A stretch of DNA of 64,000 nucleotides, from contig CAYLYM010000006.1 of NCBI GenBank assembly GCA_964387645.1, positions 4,044-68,043 of the forward strand. The letters are read 5' to 3'. Of the stretch, positions 34,855-44,145 are shown piece after piece. The position numbers and the translations under genes are program-made. Below the pieces are notes generated by a model. That model was not told the DNA's origin, ran no database searches, and saw only the letters and a list, made by a program, of their open reading frames with translations. Every line of letters begins with the position of its first letter. Position 1 is the first letter of the stretch. The stretch is from CAYLYM01 sp964387645 (GTDB lineage: Bacteria > Calditrichota > Calditrichia > RBG-13-44-9).

Positions 34855-36927
34855 ATGTTTGGAGTGGATGAAAAGAAAAAATATTTGATTACCAGCGCTC
34901 TCCCTTATGCTAATGGGCCCTTACATTTAGGACATTTGGCAGGAGCTTATTTACCAGGAGATATATATGCTCGTTACTGCCGGTTGAAAAAAAGAGATAC
35001 CCTTTACGTTTGTGGCTCTGATGAACACGGCGTTCCCATTATGCTTCGGGCACGAGCTGAGGGTGTCTCTCCGCAGGAGGTTGTCAACCGTTATCATGCC
35101 ATGAATGAAGAAAGTTTTAGAAAATTTGGTATGTCCTTCGATCATTATGGACGGACATCATTGCCGATACATTACCAGACCAGTCAGGATTTTTTTCGTA
35201 AATTGGCTGAAAAAAATTTGTTTATTCTTAAATCAGATAAGCAACTTTATGATCCAGAAGCAAAAATATTTTTGGCAGATCGCTTTGTCCGTGGAACTTG
35301 TCCGGTATGTCAGTATGAGGACGCTTATGGAGATCAGTGTGAAAAATGTGGATCATCTTTGAGTCCATCGGATTTAATCAATCCACGTAGTGCTATCACC
35401 AATGCTAAGCCCATCCTTAAGGAAAGTACGCACTGGTATTTGCCCCTTGCTAAATTTCAAAAACGATTGGAAGAATGGATTGCCACCCATCCGGAGTGGC
35501 GGCCTAATGTACAGGGGCAAATTCAAAGTTGGCTTAAAGACGGTTTAAAAGATAGAGCAGTAACTCGCGATTTGCCGTGGGGAATTCCTGTTCCTGCCGA
35601 TGTTGCCGAAAAAGCTGGTGTAAATGCTACAGGTAAGGTGATTTATGTTTGGTTTGAGGCGCCTATCGGGTATATATCAGCTACCAAAGAATGGGCGATA
35701 AAGCAAGGTGATCCTGATCTCTGGAAAAAATATTGGTTAGATAAAAATACTCATCTGGTCCATTTCATCGGTAAGGACAATATTGTTTTCCATTGTCTTA
35801 TTTTCCCGGCTATGTTGATGGGTCATGGAGATTTTGTCCTTCCCGCGAATGTACCTGCGAATGAATTTTTGAACATAAAAGGATTAAAATTTTCGACCAG
35901 CCGCGGCATTGCTCTCTGGGTGGATGATTTCTTGAAAAAGTATCCTGCCGATTCTTTAAGGTATACACTTGCCAAGAATATGCCGGAAACCCGAGATGCT
36001 GATTTTTCCTGGGAAGAATTTCAGGCCAGACACAACAACGAATTAGCAGATATACTGGGCAATTTCGTTAATCGGACGCTTACTTTTATACATAATTATT
36101 TTAATGGAAAATTGCCCAGAGCAGGTAAGATGGACGATCTAGATCAGGAATTGCTCAATTTGTTAAAAAATAGCAAAGATGAAATCGGCTACCAGATTGA
36201 CCATTTTCAATTTAAAGAAGCTACTCGTTTGTTTATGGATGTGGTACGATTCGCCAATAAATATTTTAATGATCAGGAGCCCTGGAAAACCCGGAAAGAA
36301 AATCCTGAAAAATGTGCCACTACTTTGAATCTTTGCACTCAAACGGTCCATTCCCTGGCTATTTTAATGAATCCATTGTTGCCATTTACTTCGGCAAAAA
36401 TTTGGAAGATGCTAAATCTGGAAGGTAAACCTGAAGATGCCAATTGGGATGATATTGGTTTATTAAATTTAAATGAAGGACATTGCTTAAATAAACCTGA
36501 AATCTTGTTTGAAAAGATCCCGGATAAGGTTATTCAAGAGGAAATTGAGAATATGCAGAAGATGTCAGAAAAAGCGGCAGCGCCAGAAAAAAAAGAAGCT
36601 GTTGAGTTTATCTCAATTAAAGATTTTCAAAAAGTTCAATTAAAGACTGGAAAAATTTTAACGGCTGAGCGTATTAAGGGTGCAAATAAACTACTGAAAT
36701 TGAAGGTACAGGTTGGTGAGGAAGAGAGACAATTAGTTGCGGGAATTGCTCAACATTACTCACCGGAAGAACTGCCAGGAAAAAACATTATCATTGTAGC
36801 CAACCTGAAGCCCGCTAAAATTCGCGGCATCGAATCACAGGGTATGCTTCTGGCCGTTCAGGATGATAACCGATTGGTACTTTTAACAACTGACAAAGAA
36901 GTATCCTCTGGAAAGCCTGTGAGTTAA
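34855..36927 (+). CDS. metG: Methionyl-tRNA synthetase with C-terminal tRNA-binding domain
   Basis: This 690-residue class I synthetase has ALPYANGPLHLGHLAGAYLPGD (HIGH motif), a Zn knuckle (CPVCQYEDAYGDQCEKC) and the second signature as KFSTSRG, an STS variant of KMSKS common in Bacteroidota-type MetRS. The C-terminal EMAP-like/Trbp111 domain (about 585-690) reads LKTGKILTAERIKGANKLL, then IVANLKPAKIRGIESQGMLLA. It charges tRNA-Met. ATG 34855 is preceded by AAGGAAGG; longer in-frame TTG or GTG alternatives exist. A weak terminator hairpin follows. Confidence 0.95.
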   Translation: MFGVDEKKKYLITSALPYANGPLHLGHLAGAYLPGDIYARYCRLKKRDTLYVCGSDEHGVPIMLRARAEGVSPQEVVNRYHAMNEESFRKFGMSFDHYGRTSLPIHYQTSQDFFRKLAEKNLFILKSDKQLYDPEAKIFLADRFVRGTCPVCQYEDAYGDQCEKCGSSLSPSDLINPRSAITNAKPILKESTHWYLPLAKFQKRLEEWIATHPEWRPNVQGQIQSWLKDGLKDRAVTRDLPWGIPVPADVAEKAGVNATGKVIYVWFEAPIGYISATKEWAIKQGDPDLWKKYWLDKNTHLVHFIGKDNIVFHCLIFPAMLMGHGDFVLPANVPANEFLNIKGLKFSTSRGIALWVDDFLKKYPADSLRYTLAKNMPETRDADFSWEEFQARHNNELADILGNFVNRTLTFIHNYFNGKLPRAGKMDDLDQELLNLLKNSKDEIGYQIDHFQFKEATRLFMDVVRFANKYFNDQEPWKTRKENPEKCATTLNLCTQTVHSLAILMNPLLPFTSAKIWKMLNLEGKPEDANWDDIGLLNLNEGHCLNKPEILFEKIPDKVIQEEIENMQKMSEKAAAPEKKEAVEFISIKDFQKVQLKTGKILTAERIKGANKLLKLKVQVGEEERQLVAGIAQHYSPEELPGKNIIIVANLKPAKIRGIESQGMLLAVQDDNRLVLLTTDKEVSSGKPVS

Positions 36928-36962
36928 AGTTTATAAAATATAAAAAATACTTTAATTATAAA

Positions 36963-36985
36963 AACCTGGCTTCGCAGGCCGGGTT
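36963..36985 (+). terminator. Probable terminator after metG
   Basis: AACCTGGC and GCCGGGTT form an 8-bp stem with one G-T pair and a TTCGCAG loop, 36 bp after metG. The following tract (ATTATTTAG) is only partly T-rich. Confidence 0.6.
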
Positions 36986-37140
36986 ATTATTTAGATCGAA
37001 AGACATTGGCTTTGAATTTAATCAACAATTCGAAAAGGCTTTAGTTTTAATATGTAAATCCAGAAATGTGTTAGTAGATATTTTCTAAAACATAATATCA
37101 GAATTGTCTGAAAAAGCGATTTATGCAATCGAAGTCAATT

Positions 37141-37683
37141 TTACTGATTACTGCTGTGCAAGGGCTCGAAATTTGTGTAATCTGCGTGGTGAATGATAAT
37201 TCCTTCGTTGCTCCGCCAACGCCCGTTACCTTCACCTGCATGAACCGCAATTGTATGTAAAACTTCTTCTGGGATGCCTTCGTTAAATGCCAGACCCACA
37301 CCGGAGAAGGGATGGCGCAAATATTTTCCCTCTCTGGATTTTATAAATTCTCCATCCTTTTCTACATATTCCAGAATCTTTCCTACATCATGTAACAAAG
37401 CGCCACAAAGCAGATATTCCATATTAATGGAAATTTTATCTCTATATACATTTTTAAGTGCCTTACCTGCGTTGTAAGCCACCTGGACTACACCGCGGGT
37501 ATGTTCAATAAAATTTGCCGGACAGGGTTTGATGAGCAAAGTAAAAGGCATCCGTAGTAAATCTTCAGGTTCCATTTTCCTCATTTCTAAAGCCTTCTCC
37601 CAGACCCGAAGTGTTTTTTCCTTGAGGGCTTCATCAGTAAACCATTCAAATTCCGGAATCAATTCAATGAGTTTCTCTCGCAT
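37141..37683 (-). CDS. HD-domain phosphohydrolase
   Basis: This 180-residue protein has a full HD metal site: His in ANFIEHTRGVV, His-Asp in CGALLHDVGKILEY, paired His in IPEEVLHTIAVHAGEG, and Asp in IIIHHADYTNFE. Such proteins cleave nucleotides, cyclic nucleotides or phosphate esters; the substrate is unknown. The REGKYLRHPFSGVGLA segment and the extra N-terminal helical part (1-60) are like metal-dependent HD hydrolases in other FCB bacteria. It is a single gene, convergent with metG. Confidence 0.85.
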   Translation of the reverse strand: MREKLIELIPEFEWFTDEALKEKTLRVWEKALEMRKMEPEDLLRMPFTLLIKPCPANFIEHTRGVVQVAYNAGKALKNVYRDKISINMEYLLCGALLHDVGKILEYVEKDGEFIKSREGKYLRHPFSGVGLAFNEGIPEEVLHTIAVHAGEGNGRWRSNEGIIIHHADYTNFEPLHSSNQ

Positions 37684-38024
37684 AAATAAACTCCTTTATT
37701 TGTTTCAAAATGATTCGCGTAGTGTTCCCTTTTGAAAAACTATTTTAAAAGATAAATTTTAAAAATGAAATGAAAAAGAATATTCTGATTGATCTTGGCT
37801 TTTCCAATGGTTGTCTTATTTCTTTTCTGTTTTTGGGTGAAATCGCCGCAAAATCTGTAAAATGAACGTGAGCATTGAATCACAGACCGTTTTAAATTCA
37901 GGGGAGTATAGTAATCAGTGTTTTGTTATCAGATAAATTGATCATAGGATTGATCTTAATGCTTATTTTGAATTTTGAGAAGTAGGTCAGTTAACTTTAT
38001 ATTTAGTCAAAAAGAGTGCTAAAA
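37684..38024. other. Gene-free stretch before the crotonase remnant
   Basis: These roughly 340 bases upstream of the HD gene and the crotonase pseudogene show no open frame, RNA gene or strong hairpin. They presumably include the divergent promoters. Confidence 0.35.
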
Positions 38025-38816
38025 TTGAACAAATTCATTGTAACAGAAAAAAAGAGATATCCTTTTCTTAATCATTAACAGGCCAGGAAAACGCTATGTC
38101 TTAAGTCAGGCTTTAATAAAAAAATTTCATAAACAATTGGACTTCATACAAGACAATAAAGAAATACATGTTATAACTCTCGCTGATAAAGAATCAACCT
38201 TTTGCACCGGTGCGGATTTGGCTTACTTAAAGTAGCTAAGCCAGTATACCGATCAGGAAAATTTAAAAGATTCCCGACGCCTGGCAAACCTGTTTCAGAA
38301 GATTTACCGATTACCCAAACTAACTGTGGCGATGATCAATGGTCCAGCTTTGGCTGGAGGATGCGGTCTGGCACTTTGCTGCGATATTTTGATCGCTGAT
38401 CAGGAATAGGTCTGCCTGGGATTTACTGAGCCAAGAATTGGCTTTGTCCCTGCCATCGTTATGAACTTTCTTATTCGGAAAGTGCCATTGCACGTGGCAC
38501 ATTGGTTGGCTTTAAGTGCTGAAATTATCTCTGCCGAACAAGCACGTCAGATGGGACTTGTTCATAAAGTTTTTACTTCGACTCAATTGGAACACAAAAC
38601 GGTTGAATTGATAGAATCGTTGCTTATCCGGAATAGCTTCCAGGCCATGATGCAAACTAAGCAACTTTTTCAGGAATTATTGGACTTGCCACTTTCCCGG
38701 GGTCTGGATTTGGCATGTGAGGTCAATGCACGTAATCGTAAAACAGTTGATTACCAATGCGATTGGCTGCTTTTTTGAATAAACAGAAATTAGATTGGAA
38801 TGGTAAGAATAAGTAA
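38025..38816 (+). pseudogene. Enoyl-CoA hydratase/isomerase (crotonase) pseudogene
   Basis: The joined reading gives about 260 residues of a crotonase: LIINRPGKRYVLSQALIKKF, then TFCTGADLAYLK, VAMINGPALAGGCGLALCCD, GFTEPRIGFVPAIV, and a C-terminal LAAFLNKQKLDWNGK. The frame is broken by an indel in an A-run near 38047, TAG at 38233-38235, TAG at 38407-38409 (same frame), and a frameshift near 38757. Both stop codons lie in conserved regions. The likely parent was a methylglutaconyl- or enoyl-CoA hydratase involved in acyl-CoA or leucine breakdown. The sequence is otherwise well kept, which suggests recent loss. Confidence 0.85.
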
Positions 38817-38842
38817 GATTCTGAAAAAAGTTTAGAATAGTT

Positions 38843-39547
38843 CTAATTTTGGGATTCTTGCAGTTTTTTCAACTCTTTTTCAATGTCCAATAACAAGTCC
38901 TTGTATGCTCCTTCTTTAACTACTTTCATTTCTCCACTTTGTACAAGATTGTGTAAGGTCCGAAGCACCTTGTTGATAAATTCGACTGTTTGCTTTACAA
39001 AATTCTTCAGCCGAATGGCATCGTCTGGATCTTTTTCGTTTATCATCTGGACCATAGTGTATAAGGGAGTCAAAGAATTATTAATATAATGGCTCAGGGT
39101 AACCAAAATTCGCTGGACTTGCTTCAAAGCCCGTAACTGGTTCTCCCGTTCTATGAGTTGATTCTGTAGGTCTAGTAATCGTTGAATTGATCGCATTTTT
39201 AATTGTAATTCGGGTGGTGTGTAGGGTACATACAGAAACTCGTCTGCCCCGAGTTCAAAAGCAGTCAGATGTTGTAAAAATAAATCTTTTTGAACAATAC
39301 AAATAAGAGGGATGTGTTTCAAATTTGGCTCGCTTTTTAAACGCTCACACACTTCAGCGGCTTTTTTTTCAACCCCTTCTAAATCTAATATAACCATGCG
39401 GTATTTAGAATCAGTATATAGTTTGAAAAATGCTTGTTCGTAATCATTTAATACTTCAACCTGAAATCCTTCCTGGTTTAAATCAACTTTGAATGACTCA
39501 GCCAGAGATTGATTTTGAGTTACAAGTAAAATCATTTTTTTATCCAT
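38843..39547 (-). CDS. Degenerate receiver plus DHp-like helix, no ATPase domain
   Basis: This 234-residue protein has an N-terminal receiver fold (about 1-125) with an Asp at the acceptor position (VILDLEGVEKK). The N-terminal acidic pair is replaced (LLVTQNQSL) and the switch Lys is lost (FLYVPYTPPEL), so it may be a pseudo-receiver. A coiled coil (LLDLQNQLIERENQLRAL) leads to a HisKA-like helix with a His in LVTLSHYINNSLTPLY, but no HATPase follows. It could be a phosphotransfer or scaffold protein serving another kinase. It is a single gene facing the crotonase pseudogene. The family is recognised, the role is not. Confidence 0.75.
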   Translation of the reverse strand: MDKKMILLVTQNQSLAESFKVDLNQEGFQVEVLNDYEQAFFKLYTDSKYRMVILDLEGVEKKAAEVCERLKSEPNLKHIPLICIVQKDLFLQHLTAFELGADEFLYVPYTPPELQLKMRSIQRLLDLQNQLIERENQLRALKQVQRILVTLSHYINNSLTPLYTMVQMINEKDPDDAIRLKNFVKQTVEFINKVLRTLHNLVQSGEMKVVKEGAYKDLLLDIEKELKKLQESQN

Positions 39548-39650
39548 TTAGTTGATTTTTATTTTTTACTAAAAATGAATATTTCTTCTTTGGCCTATTT
39601 TAATATAATTAATATAATATCACTAATTAAAATAAAATATCTAATATTTT

Positions 39651-39681
39651 TTGACATTTTAAAATGAGCCTTTGATATAAT
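39651..39681 (+). promoter_or_regulatory. Probable sigma-70-type promoter for smpB
   Basis: TTGACA (39651-39656) and TATAAT (39676-39681) are both perfect matches separated by 19 bp, slightly wider than optimal. They lie about 160 bp before the chosen smpB start. Confidence 0.5.
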
Positions 39682-39842
39682 CAAAAAATTTCTTTTTAAT
39701 TGATTGATAGTATTTTATTCATATTTTCTACGTGAATTTTCAAGTGAATAACTTGGGTTAAATTCGCATTTATAATTTTTTCTTGAATAATACTATCATA
39801 ATGGCTAATTTGTCGCCAATTTATGAAGAGAAAAGTGTAAAA

Positions 39843-40307
39843 ATGTCTGAAGGAATTAAACTCGTAACGACAAACAAGAAAGCTTTTCACGATTATCATA
39901 TTCAGGAAAAGCTGGAGGCGGGGATGGTATTAATCGGTACCGAAGTGAAGTCCCTTCGCGAAGGACGCTGCAACCTGAAAGACAGTTACGCTCGCATCAA
40001 AAATGGTGAGGTGTGGCTGATTGGAATGCATATCAGTCCTTATAAAAATGAAGGCTATGTGACTCACGATCCAACTAGAAATAGGAAATTGTTGTTACAT
40101 AAAAACGAGATTAAACGTCTTCACCGTAAGGTACAGGAAAAAGGTGTTACTTTAGTGCCATTGCGTGTTTACTTTAAAAGCGGTTGGGCAAAGGTTGAAT
40201 TGGGATTAGCAACCGGTAAACACCAATATGACAAACGGCAAGAAATCGCCCGGCGTCAGCAGGAAAGAGATATGAAACGGCTGGAAAAAAAGTATCGCAT
40301 AAAGTAG
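39843..40307 (+). CDS. smpB: SsrA-binding protein SmpB
   Basis: This protein of 154 residues has IKLVTTNKKAFHDYHIQEKLEAGMVL, GTEVKSLREGRCNLKDSYA and the basic C-terminal tail (YDKRQEIARRQQERDMKRL). SmpB brings tmRNA to stalled ribosomes for trans-translation. The frame is open upstream (ATGs at 39783 and 39801), but homologues usually start close to MSEGIK, so ATG 39843 was chosen. tyrS follows 10 bp downstream; the two are likely co-transcribed. The ssrA gene is not in the window. Confidence 0.93.
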   Translation: MSEGIKLVTTNKKAFHDYHIQEKLEAGMVLIGTEVKSLREGRCNLKDSYARIKNGEVWLIGMHISPYKNEGYVTHDPTRNRKLLLHKNEIKRLHRKVQEKGVTLVPLRVYFKSGWAKVELGLATGKHQYDKRQEIARRQQERDMKRLEKKYRIK

Positions 40308-40317
40308 GAGTTCGAGA

Positions 40318-41535
40318 ATGAACAGTAAATTTTTACCCGTTGAAGAACAATTAAAGATCATTTCCCGCGGCACGGTGGACCTCCTGCCCATGGATGAGCT
40401 AATAATGAAATTAGAAAGAAGCTATAAAACGGGCAAACCTTTACGAATCAAACAGGGTTTCGATCCTACTGCCCCTGATATTCATCTTGGGCACACCGTT
40501 GGATTGCGCAAATTACGCCAGTTTCAGGAACTGGGTCATCAGGTGGTGGTGATCATTGGCGATTATACAGGCATGGTTGGCGATCCCAGCGAAAAGAATA
40601 GTACTCGTCCCAGATTAACTCATGAAGAAGTGATGGCAAATGCTAAAACATATCAGGAACAATTTTTCAAGATTCTTGATCGTGAAAAAACAGAAATTCG
40701 TTACAATGGTGAATGGTTCAGCCGGATGAGTTTCGCAGAAATTATGAATCTTGCTTCAAAATTTACCGTTGCCCGAATGTTGGAAAGAGATGATTTTGCC
40801 CGTCGTTATCAAAATAAGCAACCTATAAGTATACATGAATTTTTCTATCCACTTATGCAGGGATACGATTCAGTGATGATTCAGGCTGATATTGAGATTG
40901 GTGCCACCGAACAAAAATTTAATCTGGTTATTGGCCGGCAGATTCAAAAAGAATATGGTCAGGAAGCTCAGATCGTTTTAACATTGCCGGTTCTCGAAGG
41001 CATCGATGGAGTGCAAAGAATGAGTAAATCGGTGGGAAATTATATTGGCATCGATGAACCACCGGAGGAAATGTTTGGTAAAACGATGAGTATTCCCGAC
41101 CATCTCATTTATTCATATTTTGAACTAGTAACTGATGTAAATTTAGATCGATTGGCCGAGATTAAAAAACAGTTAGAAGACCCCTCAATAAATCCCATGA
41201 TCTTAAAACGGGAACTAGGACGAACTCTGGTACGGATGTATCATGGAGAGGAAGCGGCACGCAGCGCCGAAAAACATTTCGATCTTGTGCATAAGAAAAA
41301 AGAAGTTCCTGAAGATATCCCGGTGTACAAATTAACATCAGAGTCAAAAAGGTTGATTGACATTATTGTGGAAGCTGGTTTAACCGGCGGAAAAAGCGAG
41401 GCCCGGCGACTGATTCGTCAAGGAGGAGTAAAATTAGATGGTGAAACCGTGTCGAACGAACTTCTGGAAGTCAGCGCCGACGGTGAAAAGATTTTAAAAG
41501 TGGGCAAACGTAAATTCTTGAAATTGATTTCATAA
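40318..41535 (+). CDS. tyrS: Tyrosyl-tRNA synthetase
   Basis: This 405-residue class I synthetase has the HIGH motif as DIHLGHTVGLRKL (about 54-66), the KMSKS motif as QRMSKSVGNY (about 236-245), and a C-terminal S4 RNA-binding domain (about 340-405; GGKSEARRLIRQGGVKLDG). It belongs to the longer TyrZ-like bacterial type rather than the E. coli TyrS type. An AGGAG ribosome site precedes the ATG. It follows smpB closely. Confidence 0.95.
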   Translation: MNSKFLPVEEQLKIISRGTVDLLPMDELIMKLERSYKTGKPLRIKQGFDPTAPDIHLGHTVGLRKLRQFQELGHQVVVIIGDYTGMVGDPSEKNSTRPRLTHEEVMANAKTYQEQFFKILDREKTEIRYNGEWFSRMSFAEIMNLASKFTVARMLERDDFARRYQNKQPISIHEFFYPLMQGYDSVMIQADIEIGATEQKFNLVIGRQIQKEYGQEAQIVLTLPVLEGIDGVQRMSKSVGNYIGIDEPPEEMFGKTMSIPDHLIYSYFELVTDVNLDRLAEIKKQLEDPSINPMILKRELGRTLVRMYHGEEAARSAEKHFDLVHKKKEVPEDIPVYKLTSESKRLIDIIVEAGLTGGKSEARRLIRQGGVKLDGETVSNELLEVSADGEKILKVGKRKFLKLIS

Positions 41536-41604
41536 TAAACCTGTTTTTCATTACTCAAAAATGAAAAACCGAATAATAACACGAATAAAATCAGAACACA
41601 GGAG

Positions 41605-41631
41605 TTCAAAAACCCCCGGGATCTTTTTGAA
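41605..41631 (+). terminator. Hairpin after tyrS
   Basis: TTCAAAAA and TTTTTGAA form an 8-bp stem enclosing a CCCGGG-containing loop, 70 bp downstream of tyrS. It may serve as a terminator, since the descending arm itself starts with five T residues. Confidence 0.45.
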
Positions 41632-41705
41632 ATTATATAAAAAATAATATTAAAAGTTCCTATTAGGATAAGTGTTAATTTTTAAATTCACTTCAACCAA
41701 GCAGA

Positions 41706-41736
41706 GATAATCACCTAATTCTTTTAGGCGATTATC
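41706..41736 (-). terminator. Hairpin at end of the nickel operon
   Basis: GATAATC and GATTATC plus inner CCTAA/TTAGG form a 12-bp interrupted stem 16 bp beyond the stop of the methyltransferase gene. No T-run follows on the minus strand, so termination may be weak or it may be bidirectional with tyrS. Confidence 0.5.
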
Positions 41737-41751
41737 CGTTTACAAAGCTTT

Positions 41752-42495
41752 TTAGATTTTTTTTAACAAATATTCACATCCGGTGGTTAGAAATTCTCTA
41801 AGAATAGGAACGTTAGGAAATCGAATAATGGGTATTCCATAGCGATATTTAAAAATCGGTCGAAGTAGAAAGAGACCTTTCACAACGGGCTGAAAACCAA
41901 ATTTATGAAAAAGTTTTTCGAACTGTCTTATAGACAACCCAATCTGATAATTTTTCATTACTGATTTCAAGTAATTCTGTGATTCACCCAACCATCTTCC
42001 CAGCGTATACCAGAAGAATTCTGGCAATAGATGGACATAAGGAGTCCACTTTAAAAAAGAACGGGCATGTTGCTGATGACCAGCGAAAGGTGAAAACCGA
42101 GGTGGGAAGGTAATGAAAAAGTACCCTCCTGGATTCAAAAAATGGCGAATGATTTTAAATACCACCTCTCTATTGGAAATATGCTCGATCACATCGCGCA
42201 TTACCACTACATCGAATCTTTCTGAAATCTGGTCTAATAAACTAAAATCAGTAATATCACCCTGAAAAACTTTCAGCAAAGGATTTATTTCGCGGGCAAT
42301 TTTTACACGGTGTGTTTCCAATTCAATTCCCGTTCCTTCCATTCCGATTTTTAGTAAATAATCTAAAAAGCCTGCTTCCGCACAACCAACTTCCAAAACA
42401 CTCAATTTTTTGAAATCAGGAATATGTTGTTCCAGAAATGGTACAAGATAATCTTGCGCAAATTGCTTTTGTTCTTCAAAATGTTTTACAGCCAC
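41752..42495 (-). CDS. Class I SAM-dependent methyltransferase
   Basis: This 247-residue protein has the SAM-binding motif I VLEVGCAEAGFLDYLL (about 33-48), the acidic motif II (GTGIELE), and motif III-type MRDVIEHISN, followed by LNPGGYFFITFP. The C-terminal 100 residues are an added, partly hydrophobic region. The FAGHQQHARSF segment is like methyltransferases acting on small molecules or glycans. The substrate is unknown. It starts 11 bp after nikO, so it is the last gene of the nickel transport operon, though a link to nickel is not evident. Confidence 0.8.
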   Translation of the reverse strand: MAVKHFEEQKQFAQDYLVPFLEQHIPDFKKLSVLEVGCAEAGFLDYLLKIGMEGTGIELETHRVKIAREINPLLKVFQGDITDFSLLDQISERFDVVVMRDVIEHISNREVVFKIIRHFLNPGGYFFITFPPRFSPFAGHQQHARSFLKWTPYVHLLPEFFWYTLGRWLGESQNYLKSVMKNYQIGLSIRQFEKLFHKFGFQPVVKGLFLLRPIFKYRYGIPIIRFPNVPILREFLTTGCEYLLKKI

Positions 42496-42506
42496 AATAT
42501 TTTACT

Positions 42507-43322
42507 TTAGATTTGTTTTTTGTTTTTTGTTCTTTGTTCTTTTTTTTCTTTAAACCTTGTCTTTTTTATGCTTTTCTGCAAGCTTAATGGTAGTTCCAAA
42601 TCATTTTTTTCCAGAAGTTTTTGATCCCTGAGAATAATTTCTGTCGGACCATCCGCAATGATTTTTCCCTGATTCAGAATAATGACCCTGTGGCAGGTTT
42701 CCAGGGCCATATCCAGATCGTGGGTAGTAAGAATGATGGTTTCAAGGCTTTTTTGAATCCAGCGAATAATTTTCCGCCGATGTGACAAATCCAGATTGCT
42801 TGTTGGTTCATCCATTGCGATTAATTTGGGTTGCATGGCCAGAACTGTTGCCAAACTGGCAATTTTTCTTTCACCGAAACTCAAATGAAAGGATGAACGG
42901 TTTTCGTACCCTGTTAATCCCAAGTTTTCCAGTGCCTCGTCCACGCGGTGTTTCACTTCATCTGGTGAAAGTCCCATATTAAGCGGCCCGAAGGCTACAT
43001 CTTCGAAAATAGTTGGACAGAATAATTGATCATCCGGATTCTGGAAAACTATTCCAACCAACTTCTTGATCGATATGGCATTTTTTTTATTCACTGGATA
43101 ACCGAATATTTTCAATTCACCTTCTCCCCGACGAATTCCAGTGAGTAAAGTAAGCAATGTTGATTTTCCGGAACCGTTAGGACCAATGACAGCTACCTTC
43201 TCACCTTCCTGGATTTCGAAACTTATGCCTCGTAATGCATTTGTGCCATCCGGGTACCGGTATGAAAGCTCCCTTGCCCAAATAACTAATTTGTCTTGAT
43301 TTCGTTCGGAAAATTTTTTCAT
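42507..43322 (-). CDS. nikO: Nickel/cobalt ECF transporter ATPase (NikO/CbiO)
   Basis: This protein of 271 residues has Walker A VAVIGPNGSGKSTLL, Q-loop VFQNPDDQLF (typical of ECF ATPases), ABC signature HLSFGERKI, Walker B KLIAMDEPTSNLD and the switch His in ILTTHDLDMA. It powers uptake through NikM-N-Q. The signature is LSFGE rather than the standard LSGGQ. The last 14 residues (KEKKEQRTKNKKQI) are encoded by A-rich heptamer repeats and probably arose by repeat expansion over an older stop. ATG 43322 is chosen; TTG 43328 is an alternative. Confidence 0.9.
   Translation of the reverse strand: MKKFSERNQDKLVIWARELSYRYPDGTNALRGISFEIQEGEKVAVIGPNGSGKSTLLTLLTGIRRGEGELKIFGYPVNKKNAISIKKLVGIVFQNPDDQLFCPTIFEDVAFGPLNMGLSPDEVKHRVDEALENLGLTGYENRSSFHLSFGERKIASLATVLAMQPKLIAMDEPTSNLDLSHRRKIIRWIQKSLETIILTTHDLDMALETCHRVIILNQGKIIADGPTEIILRDQKLLEKNDLELPLSLQKSIKKTRFKEKKEQRTKNKKQI
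42508..42545. repeat. Heptamer repeats encoding the NikO tail
   Basis: On the minus strand two to three copies of ACAAAAA/ACAAAGA-type heptamers run into the stop of nikO. They code for an Arg/Lys/Asn/Gln-rich tail. This is the same class of A-rich heptamer found at 13957 and 45700. Confidence 0.6.
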
Positions 43323-43386
43323 ATCCAATTTTATTTCAGATAATCGATGTTTTCTTAAATATTCTGATTCAAAGAGCCATAAAATT

Positions 43387-44145
43387 TCACAAAATTAAAA
43401 AAGGTAAAATAAGAATAATTATAAAGAGCACCAACAATAACGAATCCCGCTGCTTCCAATTCAAATCACTTATGGTGTAAATTTTTCCGGAGAAACCTCT
43501 GGCGTCCATGGCCTGATAAACTCTCTCGCTGCGTTCATAGGTTCGAATGAACAGAACACCTATTTGCTGAGCAAAAACCTTAAGTCGGGTAAAAAATGGT
43601 AAATGAATGTATCTTGCATTATATGCCATGAGCATTCGTTCAACTTCATCAATCAATAGAAAAATAAACCGATACATGAAGGACAAAATTAGAATGATGA
43701 TACGAGGTATATGAAATTTTTCCATTCCTTTCAAAAGCCGGTTAAATTCGGTAGTTGTGGTGAGAATAATGGACATGAACACTGCCAGAACCGATTTTAC
43801 ATTGATCAGAAGAAATTTATCTAATCCGCTCCGGTAAAATTTAAATATTCCAAGTTTAAAACCTGCTTCATGATCAGAAGGAAAAAACGGTAACAAAAAA
43901 GTGATAAAAAAAATCATGGGATAAATTTTAGCCAGTTTAGAAAGAAAATGCAAAAATGAAATCCCGCTGGTTAAAGCCAGAATGACCGGAACAAATGACA
44001 GTGGGATGAAATAACGTTTAGCATCCTGAGGAATAACTACAAGCACCAGAATGTAAGAGACCATCATAAAAAATTTTAACCGGGGATCGGCTAAATGAAC
44101 CAAACTATTTCCCGATCGATGGTGATCGAAAAAATCATGTCGCAT
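43387..44145 (-). CDS. nikQ: Nickel/cobalt ECF transporter T component (NikQ/CbiQ)
   Basis: This 252-residue membrane protein has five to six helices and the EAA-like coupling motif ERSERVYQAMDARGFSG (about 205-221), which contacts the ATPase. HHRSGNSLVHLADPRLKF at the N-terminus is typical of CbiQ. It overlaps the nikN end by 11 bp. As the T component it joins the metal-binding NikM to the NikO ATPase. Confidence 0.92.
   Translation of the reverse strand: MRHDFFDHHRSGNSLVHLADPRLKFFMMVSYILVLVVIPQDAKRYFIPLSFVPVILALTSGISFLHFLSKLAKIYPMIFFITFLLPFFPSDHEAGFKLGIFKFYRSGLDKFLLINVKSVLAVFMSIILTTTTEFNRLLKGMEKFHIPRIIILILSFMYRFIFLLIDEVERMLMAYNARYIHLPFFTRLKVFAQQIGVLFIRTYERSERVYQAMDARGFSGKIYTISDLNWKQRDSLLLVLFIIILILPFLIL

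Noticed and set aside
38233..38409. Possible TAG recoding in the crotonase gene
   Set aside because: TAG is used as a normal stop in other genes here (for example the hybrid kinase), and indels also break the crotonase frame.
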